From Saprospiraceae bacterium (GTDB lineage: Bacteria > Bacteroidota > Bacteroidia > Chitinophagales > Saprospiraceae), in NCBI GenBank assembly GCA_020630455.1, contig JAHDBK010000035.1, positions 1 through 14,369 on the forward strand: a stretch of 14,369 bases of DNA. Direction: 5' to 3'. Below the pieces are notes generated by a model that saw only the letters and a list, made by a program, of their open reading frames with translations, did no database searches and had not been told where the DNA came from. The translations under genes and the position numbers were made by a program. Below are positions 7,357 through 14,369 of this stretch, piece by piece (within the stretch, counting starts at the first letter, position 1; every line of letters begins with the position of its first letter).

Positions 7357-7641
7357 TTTTTATTTAGTTTAGCAGAGTAAGTAAAACACTAATTTATCAT
7401 TTTATATTTTTTTATTATAATAATTTTAAAAACTGATGTTAAAATATATTGATTTTGAATTTGGAAAATAATTTTAATTATCTCCTTTCACAAAATTTCA
7501 ATAATCAAATAACTTATAATATCTTTATAAATCTTTTTGATAAGTAATGGAGTTATTAATATTTGATTTATTGTTTAAAATCCTAATATCTAAAGTCTAT
7601 TGCCTATCCATAAATTATTAAAATAATAAAAAGAACTCTTT
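7357..7641. other. Divergent intergenic region between cyclase and peptidase genes
   Basis: 285 very AT-rich bases separate two divergent starts, so it should hold promoters for both. I see no small ORF, RNA gene or heptamer array. On the minus strand I found no TAnnTTTG match for the cyclase. On the plus strand the best candidate is at 7536-7565. Confidence 0.6.
7536..7565 (+). promoter_or_regulatory. Weak candidate promoter for the DPP-IV gene
   Basis: TTTG (7536-7539) stands 18 bases before AATATTTG (7558-7565), which matches the Bacteroidota TTTG/N17-23/TAnnTTTG pattern with one mismatch in the -7 box. It would give a leader of about 70 bases before the ATG at 7642. In such AT-rich DNA a match of this quality can arise by chance. 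Confidence 0.3.
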
Positions 7642-9810
7642 ATGAAAACTCGTTTATTAATTATATTTTTCATTCTACCTGCTATTGTTTTTGCTCAAAA
7701 ATCGCAGGAAATCACTCTCGATAAAATCTGGAAAACCTACCAATTCTATCCTCGTTCTGTTCCTGGTTTTAACTTTTTAAATGATGGAAAACACTATACA
7801 CGACTTGAAGGAGATGGTACACAAATTATAAAATACGACATCACCACAGGCAAAGAAGTGGCTACTATTTTTAATCTAAAAGAAGTAGAAGGAAGCGAAT
7901 TAGAATCCATTGATAGTTATTCATTCAATAGTGATGAATCAAAAATTATGATTTCATCTGAAACTGAAAGTATTTATCGCCGTTCAAGCAGAGCAGTTTT
8001 CTATACTTATGATTTTAATACTAAAAAATTACAAAAATTATCAGACTTAGGAAAGGTACAATATGCTACTTTTTCTCCTGATGCTAGCAAAGCAGCTTAT
8101 GTTTTTGAAAACAATTTATACTATAAAGATTTAAAATCTGGAAAAGAAAACCAATTGACTATTGATGGTACAAAAAATGAATTAATATTCGGTTCAACGG
8201 ATTGGGTATATGAAGAAGAGTTTTCATTTGCAAGGGCTTTTTGGTGGTCACCTGACGGTAAAAAAATAGCTTATCTTTCATTTGATGAATCTGATGTTGA
8301 AGAGTTCACAATGACATTATATAATGATGGAGCATACCCTGAATATGAAACGTTTAAATATCCAAAAGTAGGAGAAAAAAATTCCGTCGTTAATGCTTTT
8401 ATTTACAAATTAGACGATGGAGAAACAGTACCCGTAGATATCGGTTCTGATTATGAATATATTCCTAGATTAAAATGGACACAAGACCCTAATCAGCTCT
8501 GTGTTTTCAAAATGAATCGTTGGCAAAATAAATTAGAATTACTTTTGGCAAATGCAGAAAGCGGAGCGACTCAATTATTATTAAAAGAAGAAAATAAATA
8601 TTATATCGATATTCATGATAATTTGACTTTCCTCAAAAATGGTAAGCAATTCATTTGGACTAGCGAACAAAACGGATACAACCATGTCTATTTATACAAT
8701 ATGAATGGTAAAGTAGAAAAACAAATTACCAAGGGAAATTGGGAGGTGACTTCTTTCTATGGCGTAGATGAGAAAAATGGTTTAATCTATTACCAATCTA
8801 CTGAAGAATCCCCTATGGAAAGATATATTTATAGTATCTCAATGAAGAAAGGAAAAGCTCAAAAAATAACCAGTAAAAAAGGTTGGAATGGAGCTCAATT
8901 CAGCAGTACATTTGATTACTACGTTCATAATTTTTCTTCTGCTAACGAACCTCCATCATACAATGTATATGATAGAAAAGGTAAATTAGTAAGGGCAATG
9001 GAAGATAATACTCAACTAAAAAAACAAATGGTAGCACATAATGTACAGCCTGTTGAGTTTTTCGAAATCAAAACCGAAGATAATATTACATTAAATGCTT
9101 GGATGATTAAGCCTCCTAATTTTGATAAAAATAAAGAACATCCTTTATTTATGTATGAATATGGCGGTCCAGGTAGTCAAGAAGTAACTGATAGTTGGAA
9201 TGCTTTTAATTATTGGTGGTTTCAGATGTTGGCTCAACAAGGATACGTGATTGCTTGTGTAGATAATAGAGGTACAGGAGGCCGTGGTGAAGAATTCAAA
9301 AAAATGACTTATTTACAATTGGGAAAATACGAAACAATTGACCAAATTGCAGCAGCTAAATGGTTGGGCAAACAAGATTATATAGATGCGGATAGAATTG
9401 GCATTTTTGGTTGGAGCTATGGTGGTTATCTTTCTTCTTTGTGCATCTTAAAAGGCAATGATGTTTTTAAAGCAGCAATTGCTGTTGCTCCTGTTACTAA
9501 CTGGAAATGGTATGACACTATTTATACCGAAAGATATATGCGAGATACTAAAGAAAATCCTGATGGTTATAAAGATAATTCTCCTGTCAATTTTGCTGAT
9601 AAATTAAAAGGAAATTACTTATTAGTTCATGGTATTGCAGATGATAATGTACATTTTCAAAATGCAACCGAAATGGCTGATGCCTTGATTCATGCAGATA
9701 AAACATTCGATTCAGAATTTTATCCTAATAAAAATCATGGTATTTATGGAGGTTTGACTCGTTTACATTTATATAAAAAAATGACTACATTTTTATTAGA
9801 AAAATTATAA
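7642..9810 (+). CDS. Secreted dipeptidyl peptidase IV (family S9B)
   Basis: A serine peptidase that removes X-Pro or X-Ala dipeptides from peptide N-termini, probably in the periplasm or at the cell surface, feeding peptide uptake. The 722-residue length is usual for bacterial DPP-IV. A signal peptide (MKTRLLIIFFILPAIVFAQ, cleavage near A18/Q19) is followed by a beta-propeller (about 30-465). The propeller carries the DPP-IV hallmark DWVYEEE (187-193), whose glutamates bind the substrate amino terminus, then FWWSPDGKKIAY (200-211). The alpha/beta-hydrolase domain (about 470-722) has the complete triad: S592 in GWSYGG, D667 in HGIADDNVH and H699 in NKNHGIYGG. YEYGGPGSQ (505-513) lies at the oxyanion region. 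The ATG at 7642 opens directly onto the signal peptide. It is flanked by the divergent 285-base region and by a structured element six bases after the stop, so it is probably monocistronic. Confidence 0.94.
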   Translation: MKTRLLIIFFILPAIVFAQKSQEITLDKIWKTYQFYPRSVPGFNFLNDGKHYTRLEGDGTQIIKYDITTGKEVATIFNLKEVEGSELESIDSYSFNSDESKIMISSETESIYRRSSRAVFYTYDFNTKKLQKLSDLGKVQYATFSPDASKAAYVFENNLYYKDLKSGKENQLTIDGTKNELIFGSTDWVYEEEFSFARAFWWSPDGKKIAYLSFDESDVEEFTMTLYNDGAYPEYETFKYPKVGEKNSVVNAFIYKLDDGETVPVDIGSDYEYIPRLKWTQDPNQLCVFKMNRWQNKLELLLANAESGATQLLLKEENKYYIDIHDNLTFLKNGKQFIWTSEQNGYNHVYLYNMNGKVEKQITKGNWEVTSFYGVDEKNGLIYYQSTEESPMERYIYSISMKKGKAQKITSKKGWNGAQFSSTFDYYVHNFSSANEPPSYNVYDRKGKLVRAMEDNTQLKKQMVAHNVQPVEFFEIKTEDNITLNAWMIKPPNFDKNKEHPLFMYEYGGPGSQEVTDSWNAFNYWWFQMLAQQGYVIACVDNRGTGGRGEEFKKMTYLQLGKYETIDQIAAAKWLGKQDYIDADRIGIFGWSYGGYLSSLCILKGNDVFKAAIAVAPVTNWKWYDTIYTERYMRDTKENPDGYKDNSPVNFADKLKGNYLLVHGIADDNVHFQNATEMADALIHADKTFDSEFYPNKNHGIYGGLTRLHLYKKMTTFLLEKL

Positions 9811-9815
9811 AAAGC

Positions 9816-9917
9816 AACAAGTAATAATAAAGCTCTGCCATCTTTTAGGAGCAGTTAAATTTTCTTTAGAGCATATTTAAAATGTTAAATTTAAACATGC
9901 TCTTATTATTACTTGTT
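9816..9917. repeat. Nested inverted-repeat element between DPP-IV gene and scpB
   Basis: A perfect 15-bp inverted repeat bounds the element: AACAAGTAATAATAA at 9816-9830 and its complement at 9903-9917. Inside it, 9868-9881 pairs with 9890-9903 as a 14-bp stem with one A-C mismatch and an 8-base loop, abutting the right outer arm (the two share base 9903). The remaining 37 bases on the left (9831-9867) hold a small hairpin: CTGCC near 9835-9839 against GGAGCAG at 9848-9854, with a bulged A. The right outer arm runs into TTTTT, so for the upstream gene it could act as a terminator. The nested layout with terminal repeats also resembles a small non-autonomous mobile element (MITE) or REP-type element. 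It has no coding capacity. Confidence 0.6.
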
Positions 9918-9931
9918 TTTTAATATTAATA

Positions 9932-10582
9932 ATGGAAAAAATACAACAACACATAGAGGCCATTATATTCGCAAGTGAAGAACCAATTAGTGCTTCAGAT
10001 ATTAAATCCTGCTTGGAGCAAAGTATGGAAACTAAAGTAAAGAAAAAATTATTAGAAGAAGCTTTAGAATCTATTTTATTAAAATATCAATCTGAAGAAT
10101 ATCCTTTTGAAATAGTCGAAATAGCAGGAGGTTATCAATACATGACCAAAGGGGCTTTTCATCATACTATAAGTGTACTTTTGAAGCAAAATGCAAGAAG
10201 GAGATTGTCTGTAGCTGCTTTGGAAACGCTTTCTATTATTGCTTATAAACAGCCGTGTACAAGAACGGAAGCAGAAGCAATTCGAGGAGTAAGTTGTGAT
10301 TATTCTATCCAAAAATTATTAGAAAAAGATTTGATTGCTATCATAGGACGGAGCGATAAACCTGGGCGACCATTATTATATGGAACTAGCGAAAAATTCA
10401 TGGATTATTTTGGTTTAAAATCCGTTAAAGATTTACCACAATTGAAAGATTTTTCTAGTGAAGATAATATGATTGGTGAGGGACTTGCTATTGAAGAAAA
10501 ACAATTAGAAGAAGGAGCTATAGAAATAAATATTAACAATGAGGAAAAAGCCGAACAGAAAAAAGACGACCAAGCCGAGTAA
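9932..10582 (+). CDS. scpB: Segregation and condensation protein B (ScpB)
   Basis: ScpB is a dimeric winged-helix protein that joins SMC and the kleisin ScpA in the bacterial condensin complex, which compacts and segregates the nucleoid. The product is 216 residues, normal for the family with a short tail. The N-terminus EKIQQHIEAIIFASEEPIS (2-20) is the classic ScpB opening. Conserved features follow: the first winged helix, GGYQYMTKG (about 66-74), LSVAALETLSIIAYKQP (about 92-108, the strongest signature), TRTEAEAIRG (about 110-119) and IGRSDKPGRPLLYGTS (about 137-152). The last 35 or so residues are an acidic, low-complexity tail. Neither scpA nor smc is in the window. The last 44 bases overlap the start of the next gene in a different frame, so the two are probably co-transcribed and may be translationally coupled. 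Confidence 0.93.
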   Translation: MEKIQQHIEAIIFASEEPISASDIKSCLEQSMETKVKKKLLEEALESILLKYQSEEYPFEIVEIAGGYQYMTKGAFHHTISVLLKQNARRRLSVAALETLSIIAYKQPCTRTEAEAIRGVSCDYSIQKLLEKDLIAIIGRSDKPGRPLLYGTSEKFMDYFGLKSVKDLPQLKDFSSEDNMIGEGLAIEEKQLEEGAIEININNEEKAEQKKDDQAE

Positions 10583-11372
10583 ACATTTTAGAAAAAGTGA
10601 TTTCAAACCCACTTTAGATAAAAATCGTGAAGATACTACTTTTGAATTTCCAGAAGATGGTATTGTATTGAATAAATATGTCGCACTTTGTGGCATCTGC
10701 TCCAGACGTAAAGCAGTAGAATATGTCAAAGACGGCAAAATAAAAGTCAATAATAAAATCATTACTGTCCCCTATCATAAAGTACAGCAAAAAGATAAAG
10801 TATATTTCGAGGATAAACTCATTAAAATAGAAGAAAAAAAGGTCTACATTTTAATGAATAAACCTAAAAACTGTATCACCACAGCCAAAGACCCAGAAGG
10901 TAGAAAAACGGTCTTAGATATCGTAGCCAATGCTTGTAAAGAACGGGTATTTGCCGTTGGGCGATTAGATAGGAATACGACAGGTCTCTTACTCCTAACC
11001 AATGATGGTGATTTGGCTAAAAAACTATCTCACCCTTCTTCTGAAGTGAAGAAATTATACTACGCTACTCTTGATCAATCTTTTTCAACAATAGATTTGG
11101 AAAAGTTACTCAAAGGATTAGACTTAGAAGATGGAAGAATAGAAGTTGATGAAGCAGGATATGTTGAAGATAGTAAAAGAATGGAAGTGGGTGTAGAAAT
11201 TCATTCAGGTAGAAATAGAATCGTAAGACGCATATTCGAACACTTAGGATATGAAGTAAAAAAACTAGATAGAATATATTTTGCAGGTCTAACTAAAAAA
11301 GATTTACCTAGAGGAAAATGGCGTTATTTGACCGATAAAGAAGTCATTATGCTGAAGCATTTTACGAGGTAG
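10539..11372 (+). CDS. rluB: 23S rRNA pseudouridine synthase, RluB/RsuA family
   Basis: Converts a specific uridine to pseudouridine in rRNA, probably the peptidyl-transferase-region site handled by RluB (U2605 in E. coli numbering), though close relatives modify other sites. The product is 277 residues. A basic, disordered N-terminal tail (1-30) is typical of Bacteroidota members. An S4 RNA-binding domain (about 42-90, LNKYVALCGICSRRKAVEYV) and a catalytic domain follow. The catalytic aspartate is D144 in GRLDRNTTGLLLLTNDG. The C-terminal family motif GRNRIVRRIFEHLGYEVKKL (224-243) is intact. The start at 10539 lies inside scpB. It is the only ATG before the S4 domain, since the next in-frame methionine is residue 106, so the 44-base overlap looks real. 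AGAAGGAG at 10508-10515 is 23 bases upstream, too far to be an ordinary Shine-Dalgarno site. Confidence 0.9.
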   Translation: MRKKPNRKKTTKPSKHFRKSDFKPTLDKNREDTTFEFPEDGIVLNKYVALCGICSRRKAVEYVKDGKIKVNNKIITVPYHKVQQKDKVYFEDKLIKIEEKKVYILMNKPKNCITTAKDPEGRKTVLDIVANACKERVFAVGRLDRNTTGLLLLTNDGDLAKKLSHPSSEVKKLYYATLDQSFSTIDLEKLLKGLDLEDGRIEVDEAGYVEDSKRMEVGVEIHSGRNRIVRRIFEHLGYEVKKLDRIYFAGLTKKDLPRGKWRYLTDKEVIMLKHFTR

Positions 11373-11445
11373 GTTGTTTATAAATATAAAGAATTCTTTT
11401 TATTATTAGATATTATCACCAACAATAAAATCTTCTAATCAAGCT

Positions 11446-12177
11446 ATGAATTTAATTTACGAAGGAGAATACAGCGTTGGCACTTACGATATTGATAGCC
11501 AGAAGCATTTAACTTTAGCGGCTTTAACTAAGATGATGCATGAAGCAGCTATGCAAAATGTCCTTCATTTAAAATTGTCATATTGGGATTTAATAGAACA
11601 TCAAATCACTTGGGTTTTGATGAGGAAAAAGATGGAATTACTTGAACCTATTCCCCTTGGCGAAAAGATAAAAATTGTAACGCATCCCTCTGGTTTTGAA
11701 AAATTATTTACCTATCGTGATTTTAAAGTGTATAATGCTAAAGGAAACCTAGTTGCTAGTGCTTCCTCTACTTGGTTATTAATGGATACCGTTAAGAGAA
11801 AGATGACGGTTATTCCTCAATTTATTAGGGATTATAAAATGCCAGATGTAGAATTGCTTCCACGCCCCGATAAAAAGATAGCCACTATTCAACAAATTGA
11901 TTTTGAAAAAAAATATCAAATCGGTTGGTTTGAACTGGACTGGAATGAACATTTGAATAATATCCATTATCTTACCAAAATGCTTGATGTCCTTCCTCTG
12001 GATATTCTTCGAAATGCTATTTTGAAAAAAATGAATATTATTTATAAAAATGAATGTCAATTCAATGATGAAATTGTTTCCCAAGCTCAACAGATAGATG
12101 AAAAAACATTTTTACATAAAATAATAAATAAAACTACAGGAAAAGAAGCAGCGATTGGACAATCATTTTTTGTTTAA
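11446..12177 (+). CDS. Acyl-ACP thioesterase (FatA/FatB-like, double hotdog)
   Basis: Hydrolyses acyl-ACP to release free fatty acid and ACP in the cytosol, ending or diverting fatty acid synthesis. The 243 residues make two hotdog folds. The first (about 1-130) includes the long central helix LAALTKMMHEAAMQN and ITWVLMRKKMEL. The second (about 150-243) carries the active site. In the second fold D165, N167 and H169 (LDWNEHLNN) match the DxNxH catalytic pattern of plant FatB, and E203 in KNECQ matches its catalytic glutamate, with the neighbouring cysteine C204 also present. Bacterial members lack the plant transit peptide, hence the shorter length. The ATG at 11446 follows a 73-base gap after rluB in which I see no clear promoter or terminator. 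The chain-length preference cannot be read from the sequence. Confidence 0.87.
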   Translation: MNLIYEGEYSVGTYDIDSQKHLTLAALTKMMHEAAMQNVLHLKLSYWDLIEHQITWVLMRKKMELLEPIPLGEKIKIVTHPSGFEKLFTYRDFKVYNAKGNLVASASSTWLLMDTVKRKMTVIPQFIRDYKMPDVELLPRPDKKIATIQQIDFEKKYQIGWFELDWNEHLNNIHYLTKMLDVLPLDILRNAILKKMNIIYKNECQFNDEIVSQAQQIDEKTFLHKIINKTTGKEAAIGQSFFV

Positions 12178-12190
12178 TAACAATCTGATA

Positions 12191-12499
12191 ATGATTAAAA
12201 AGCTGAAAAACACCATTATTATTTTGATTGTGTCTTTATCCCTCTTTTTTATAAGACCTTATTATCTTTTTCTCTCAGGAGCAAACCCATTGATTATTAA
12301 TTTGTTGATTCTAGTATTAATTGGAATGTTTATTTTTATTATTAATAAAGAAAAAAATACAAAATTTAAAATCATACAGATAGGGATAATTATTCTTCTT
12401 ATTTTTGCTTCCACATTTAGAGATTATTATGAAGCAAATGCTATTTTAGATAATAATAGTAATGCAAGACATTATTATATTGCCCCTAATGATAAGTAA
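12191..12499 (+). CDS. Small three-helix membrane protein of unknown function
   Basis: I do not recognise a family. From the ATG at 12191 the product is 102 residues. A basic start (MIKKLKN) is followed by three hydrophobic segments at about 8-28, 33-52 and 60-75, separated by a short loop with SGANP and by a charged stretch NKEKNTKFK (52-60). The remainder, about 27 residues, is polar and rich in Asn, Asp and Tyr. By the positive-inside rule the N-terminus and the 52-60 loop should be cytoplasmic and the polar tail should lie outside. A longer frame from 12155 would overlap the thioesterase; its extra 12 codons are polar and translate the thioesterase 3-prime end in another frame, so the start 13 bases after that stop is preferred. 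Codon use is strongly A/T-ending like its neighbours. Probably co-transcribed with the thioesterase. Confidence 0.65.
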   Translation: MIKKLKNTIIILIVSLSLFFIRPYYLFLSGANPLIINLLILVLIGMFIFIINKEKNTKFKIIQIGIIILLIFASTFRDYYEANAILDNNSNARHYYIAPNDK

Positions 12500-12550
12500 A
12501 TAAAGAGACATTAGAATTTATTATCTAATCGTCCAAAAAAATCATTTATA

Positions 12551-13447
12551 ATGACAATCAAATACCTAAAAAGAGAAGAAATAGATAAAGTAAAATGGAA
12601 CAGTTGCGTTCATTTTTCTAGTACTTCTAATATTTTTGGATATACTTGGTATTTGGATAATGTAGCTAAAGAATGGGATGGTCTAATAGAAGGCGACTAT
12701 GAATCTGTATTCCCAATTATAAAGAAATCTCTTTATTTTAATACAGAAATAGTGCATCAACCTGATTTGTTACCCAAGGCAGGCTTATATTCTATTCATG
12801 TATTATCTACTAAAAGAATACAGGCATTTATAGAAAATATTCCAAAAGAATATCAATATATTAAAGTACATTTTCATCATGCTATTTCTAATAGAAATTT
12901 TGTGGACTTTCCACATTTTGAATTAAAGGATTATCAGCTGATGCTCAATCAAAGCTATGAAATGATTCAAAAAAAATATAGTGATGAACTAGTAACTGTT
13001 TTAAACGAGGAAAACGAAATCATTTTGGATTCTGGTGTCAAGCCTGAAACACTCGCTGATTTTTATATGCAATGTAATCCAAAATCTAAGGAAGCACATC
13101 GCCATACTTATATGCGTATCATCTATAATATTTTGCATAGAGGAACGGGTTTTAGTTCAGTAGCTAAAGATAAAAATGGCAAAATCATCGCTGCTGATTT
13201 TTTTGCTTTTGAAAATGGAAAAATGTTGAGTCTAATGCCCTCTTATCAAGGAGAACAAGGGAAAAAAGCCCTTTGGAAACTCTATGACATGATGATACAA
13301 TCCAATGCAAACAAACCATTAGCTTTGGACTTTAATACAGCGATGGGAGATGCAGGTGCTGAGACATTTGGAGCAGAACAAACAAAATATCAAGTACTTC
13401 ATATCAATCAATTACCTATATGGAAAAAATGGATGCTAGCACTATAA
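12551..13447 (+). CDS. GNAT/FemAB-like acyltransferase family protein, substrate unknown
   Basis: A 298-residue soluble protein that I assign, with moderate confidence, to the GNAT-fold acyltransferases related to FemAB/BioF2-like proteins. The support is overall layout rather than a catalytic motif. The N-terminal half (about 1-150) includes NIFGYTWYLDNVAKEWDG (27-44). The C-terminal half (about 150-298) contains SSVAKDKNGKIIAADFFAF (202-220), a GNAT-like beta hairpin, then SYQGEQGKKALWKLYDMMI (231-249) as a candidate acyl-CoA-binding loop and helix. LDFNTAMGDAGAETFGA (259-275) resembles the FemAB segment that ends in a conserved FG motif. There is no signal peptide or membrane helix. FemAB relatives transfer aminoacyl or acetyl groups to cell-wall or lipid-linked acceptors, but I cannot name this one's acceptor. 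Its last 28 bases overlap the downstream transporter gene, so the two are likely co-expressed. Confidence 0.65.
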   Translation: MTIKYLKREEIDKVKWNSCVHFSSTSNIFGYTWYLDNVAKEWDGLIEGDYESVFPIIKKSLYFNTEIVHQPDLLPKAGLYSIHVLSTKRIQAFIENIPKEYQYIKVHFHHAISNRNFVDFPHFELKDYQLMLNQSYEMIQKKYSDELVTVLNEENEIILDSGVKPETLADFYMQCNPKSKEAHRHTYMRIIYNILHRGTGFSSVAKDKNGKIIAADFFAFENGKMLSLMPSYQGEQGKKALWKLYDMMIQSNANKPLALDFNTAMGDAGAETFGAEQTKYQVLHINQLPIWKKWMLAL

Positions 13448-14358
13448 GTGCCAAAGAGACTCAGCGTTCTTATTTAGAATTACATTTAGCTGTTTTTTTA
13501 TGGGGCTTTACAGCCATTTTGGGTAAGCTCATTACTCTAGAAGAAATTGCTTTGGTCTGGTGGAGGGTTCTAATAACCTGTTTGAGTTTATTATTATTCA
13601 AAGTAGTATGGAAAAACTTACCTAAAATTCCTAGAAAAACTATCTTAAAAATGATGGGGGTGGGTGTAGTAGTGGCTACCCATTGGGTATTGTTTTTTGG
13701 AAGTATTAAATACTCTAATGTATCTATTTGTTTGGTTTGCATGGCTACGGGTTCTTTTTTTGCTGCTATTCTTGAACCCATTATTATGAAATACAAGCAT
13801 CGTTGGTATGAATTAGCTCTTGGTTTTTTTGTAATACCTGGTATGTTTTTAGTGGTCAAATTCATTCCCGTTGATAAATTAATGGGCGTGTATATGGGAT
13901 TGGCTTCTGCCTTTTTAGCTGCCTTATTTGCTATCCTCAACAAAACTATAATAGATAAAGAACCCAAAACAAATCCCTTGGCGATGACCTTCGTAGAATT
14001 GGGTAGTGGTTGGTTGTTTTTAAGTATTGTATTCCCTATTTTTAAAAGGTATGTTTCAGATACTCCTTTTCAACCACAAGGCATCAATGATTTGATTTAT
14101 TTATTGATATTAGCATTATTATGTACGACCTTTGCTTATGTTTTAGGACTAAGAGCATTGAGGCATTTATCCGCTTTTACTTCTACGCTTGTAGTTAATT
14201 TAGAACCCGTATATGGAATTGTTTTAGCATGGTTGTTTTTTAATGAAAATGAGGAAGTCGGTGAGTTTTTCTACTTAGGAGTGTTTATTATTTTATTAGC
14301 CGTATTTATACATCCTTTATTAGTAAAGTATTTTGAGAAAAAACCTATTGAAAAATAA
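13420..14358 (+). CDS. EamA-family (DMT superfamily) membrane transporter
   Basis: A 312-residue inner-membrane protein of the drug/metabolite transporter superfamily, which exports or imports small metabolites such as amino acids. Ten membrane helices in two EamA repeats fit the hydrophobic pattern between about residues 20 and 305. The first repeat opens LELHLAVFLWGFTAILGK (19-36) and ends with ILEPIIMKY. The second ends with the family hallmark VVNLEPVYGIVLAWLFFNE (258-276) followed by a last helix (about 284-304). The LEP motif occurs at the matching point of both repeats, as expected from internal duplication. The tail is basic (KYFEKK). Two starts are possible, ATG 13420 or ATG 13429, overlapping the preceding gene by 28 or 19 bases. 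The start cannot lie much later because the first helix begins at about residue 20. The substrate is not predictable. Confidence 0.88.
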   Translation: MEKMDASTISAKETQRSYLELHLAVFLWGFTAILGKLITLEEIALVWWRVLITCLSLLLFKVVWKNLPKIPRKTILKMMGVGVVVATHWVLFFGSIKYSNVSICLVCMATGSFFAAILEPIIMKYKHRWYELALGFFVIPGMFLVVKFIPVDKLMGVYMGLASAFLAALFAILNKTIIDKEPKTNPLAMTFVELGSGWLFLSIVFPIFKRYVSDTPFQPQGINDLIYLLILALLCTTFAYVLGLRALRHLSAFTSTLVVNLEPVYGIVLAWLFFNENEEVGEFFYLGVFIILLAVFIHPLLVKYFEKKPIEK

Positions 14359-14369
14359 TTAAAAAGATA

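Noticed and set aside
11388..11398. AAAGAATTCTTT palindrome followed by a T-rich run after rluB, as a terminator
   Set aside because: The palindrome has no loop and only AT-rich pairing, so it would not form a stable RNA hairpin.
12155..12190. Longer start for the small membrane protein, overlapping the thioesterase
   Set aside because: The extra residues are polar and out-of-frame thioesterase sequence. ATG 12191 gives a normal basic start before the first membrane helix.
13470..13967. 165-residue open frame on the minus strand inside the EamA gene
   Set aside because: It is antisense to a clear ten-helix transporter and shows no recognisable domain. It is a shadow of biased codon use.

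Overview
The window looks like an ordinary stretch of chromosome from a low-G+C member of the Bacteroidota (about one third G+C by eye). The pointers are the protein families and their style (Bacteroidota-type ThiL and RluB, a short bacterial acyl-ACP thioesterase, a secreted DPP-IV and a TPR-adenylate cyclase), A-rich gene starts without Shine-Dalgarno sequences, and a perfect TAnnTTTG promoter -7 element at 2768-2775. I cannot place it to genus. I see no phage, insertion sequence, CRISPR array, tRNA or rRNA.

Layout. 56-4821, plus strand: rocD (ornithine aminotransferase), yidD (membrane insertion factor), thiL (thiamine-phosphate kinase) and a 660-residue biotin carboxylase/BCCP subunit of an acyl-CoA carboxylase. 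4831-7356, minus strand: an 841-residue protein with a signal peptide, about 12 TPR units, one membrane helix and a complete class III adenylate cyclase domain; it converges on the carboxylase with only 9 bases between the stops. 7642-9810, plus strand: a secreted dipeptidyl peptidase IV of family S9B, divergent from the cyclase across 285 bases. 9932-14358, plus strand: scpB, an overlapping rluB-type pseudouridine synthase, an acyl-ACP thioesterase, a small three-helix membrane protein, a GNAT/FemAB-like protein, and an overlapping EamA transporter.

The genes form no single pathway. scpB-rluB is a tightly packed housekeeping pair. The others are metabolic (ornithine and acyl-CoA catabolism, thiamine, fatty acid release), secretory (DPP-IV) or signalling genes (cyclase).

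I found no obviously new multi-gene system. The most unusual signals are non-coding. Heptanucleotide arrays, mostly ending in ACT, sit directly before three consecutive start codons (yidD, thiL, carboxylase). A roughly 100-base nested inverted-repeat element fills most of the gap between the peptidase gene and scpB. Within genes, the notable points are an in-frame 120-base-period duplication in a very AT-rich carboxylase linker and a 44-base overlap that encodes an acidic tail in one frame and a basic tail in the other. Three starts (yidD, the carboxylase and the small membrane protein) are better placed downstream of the longest possible ORF.
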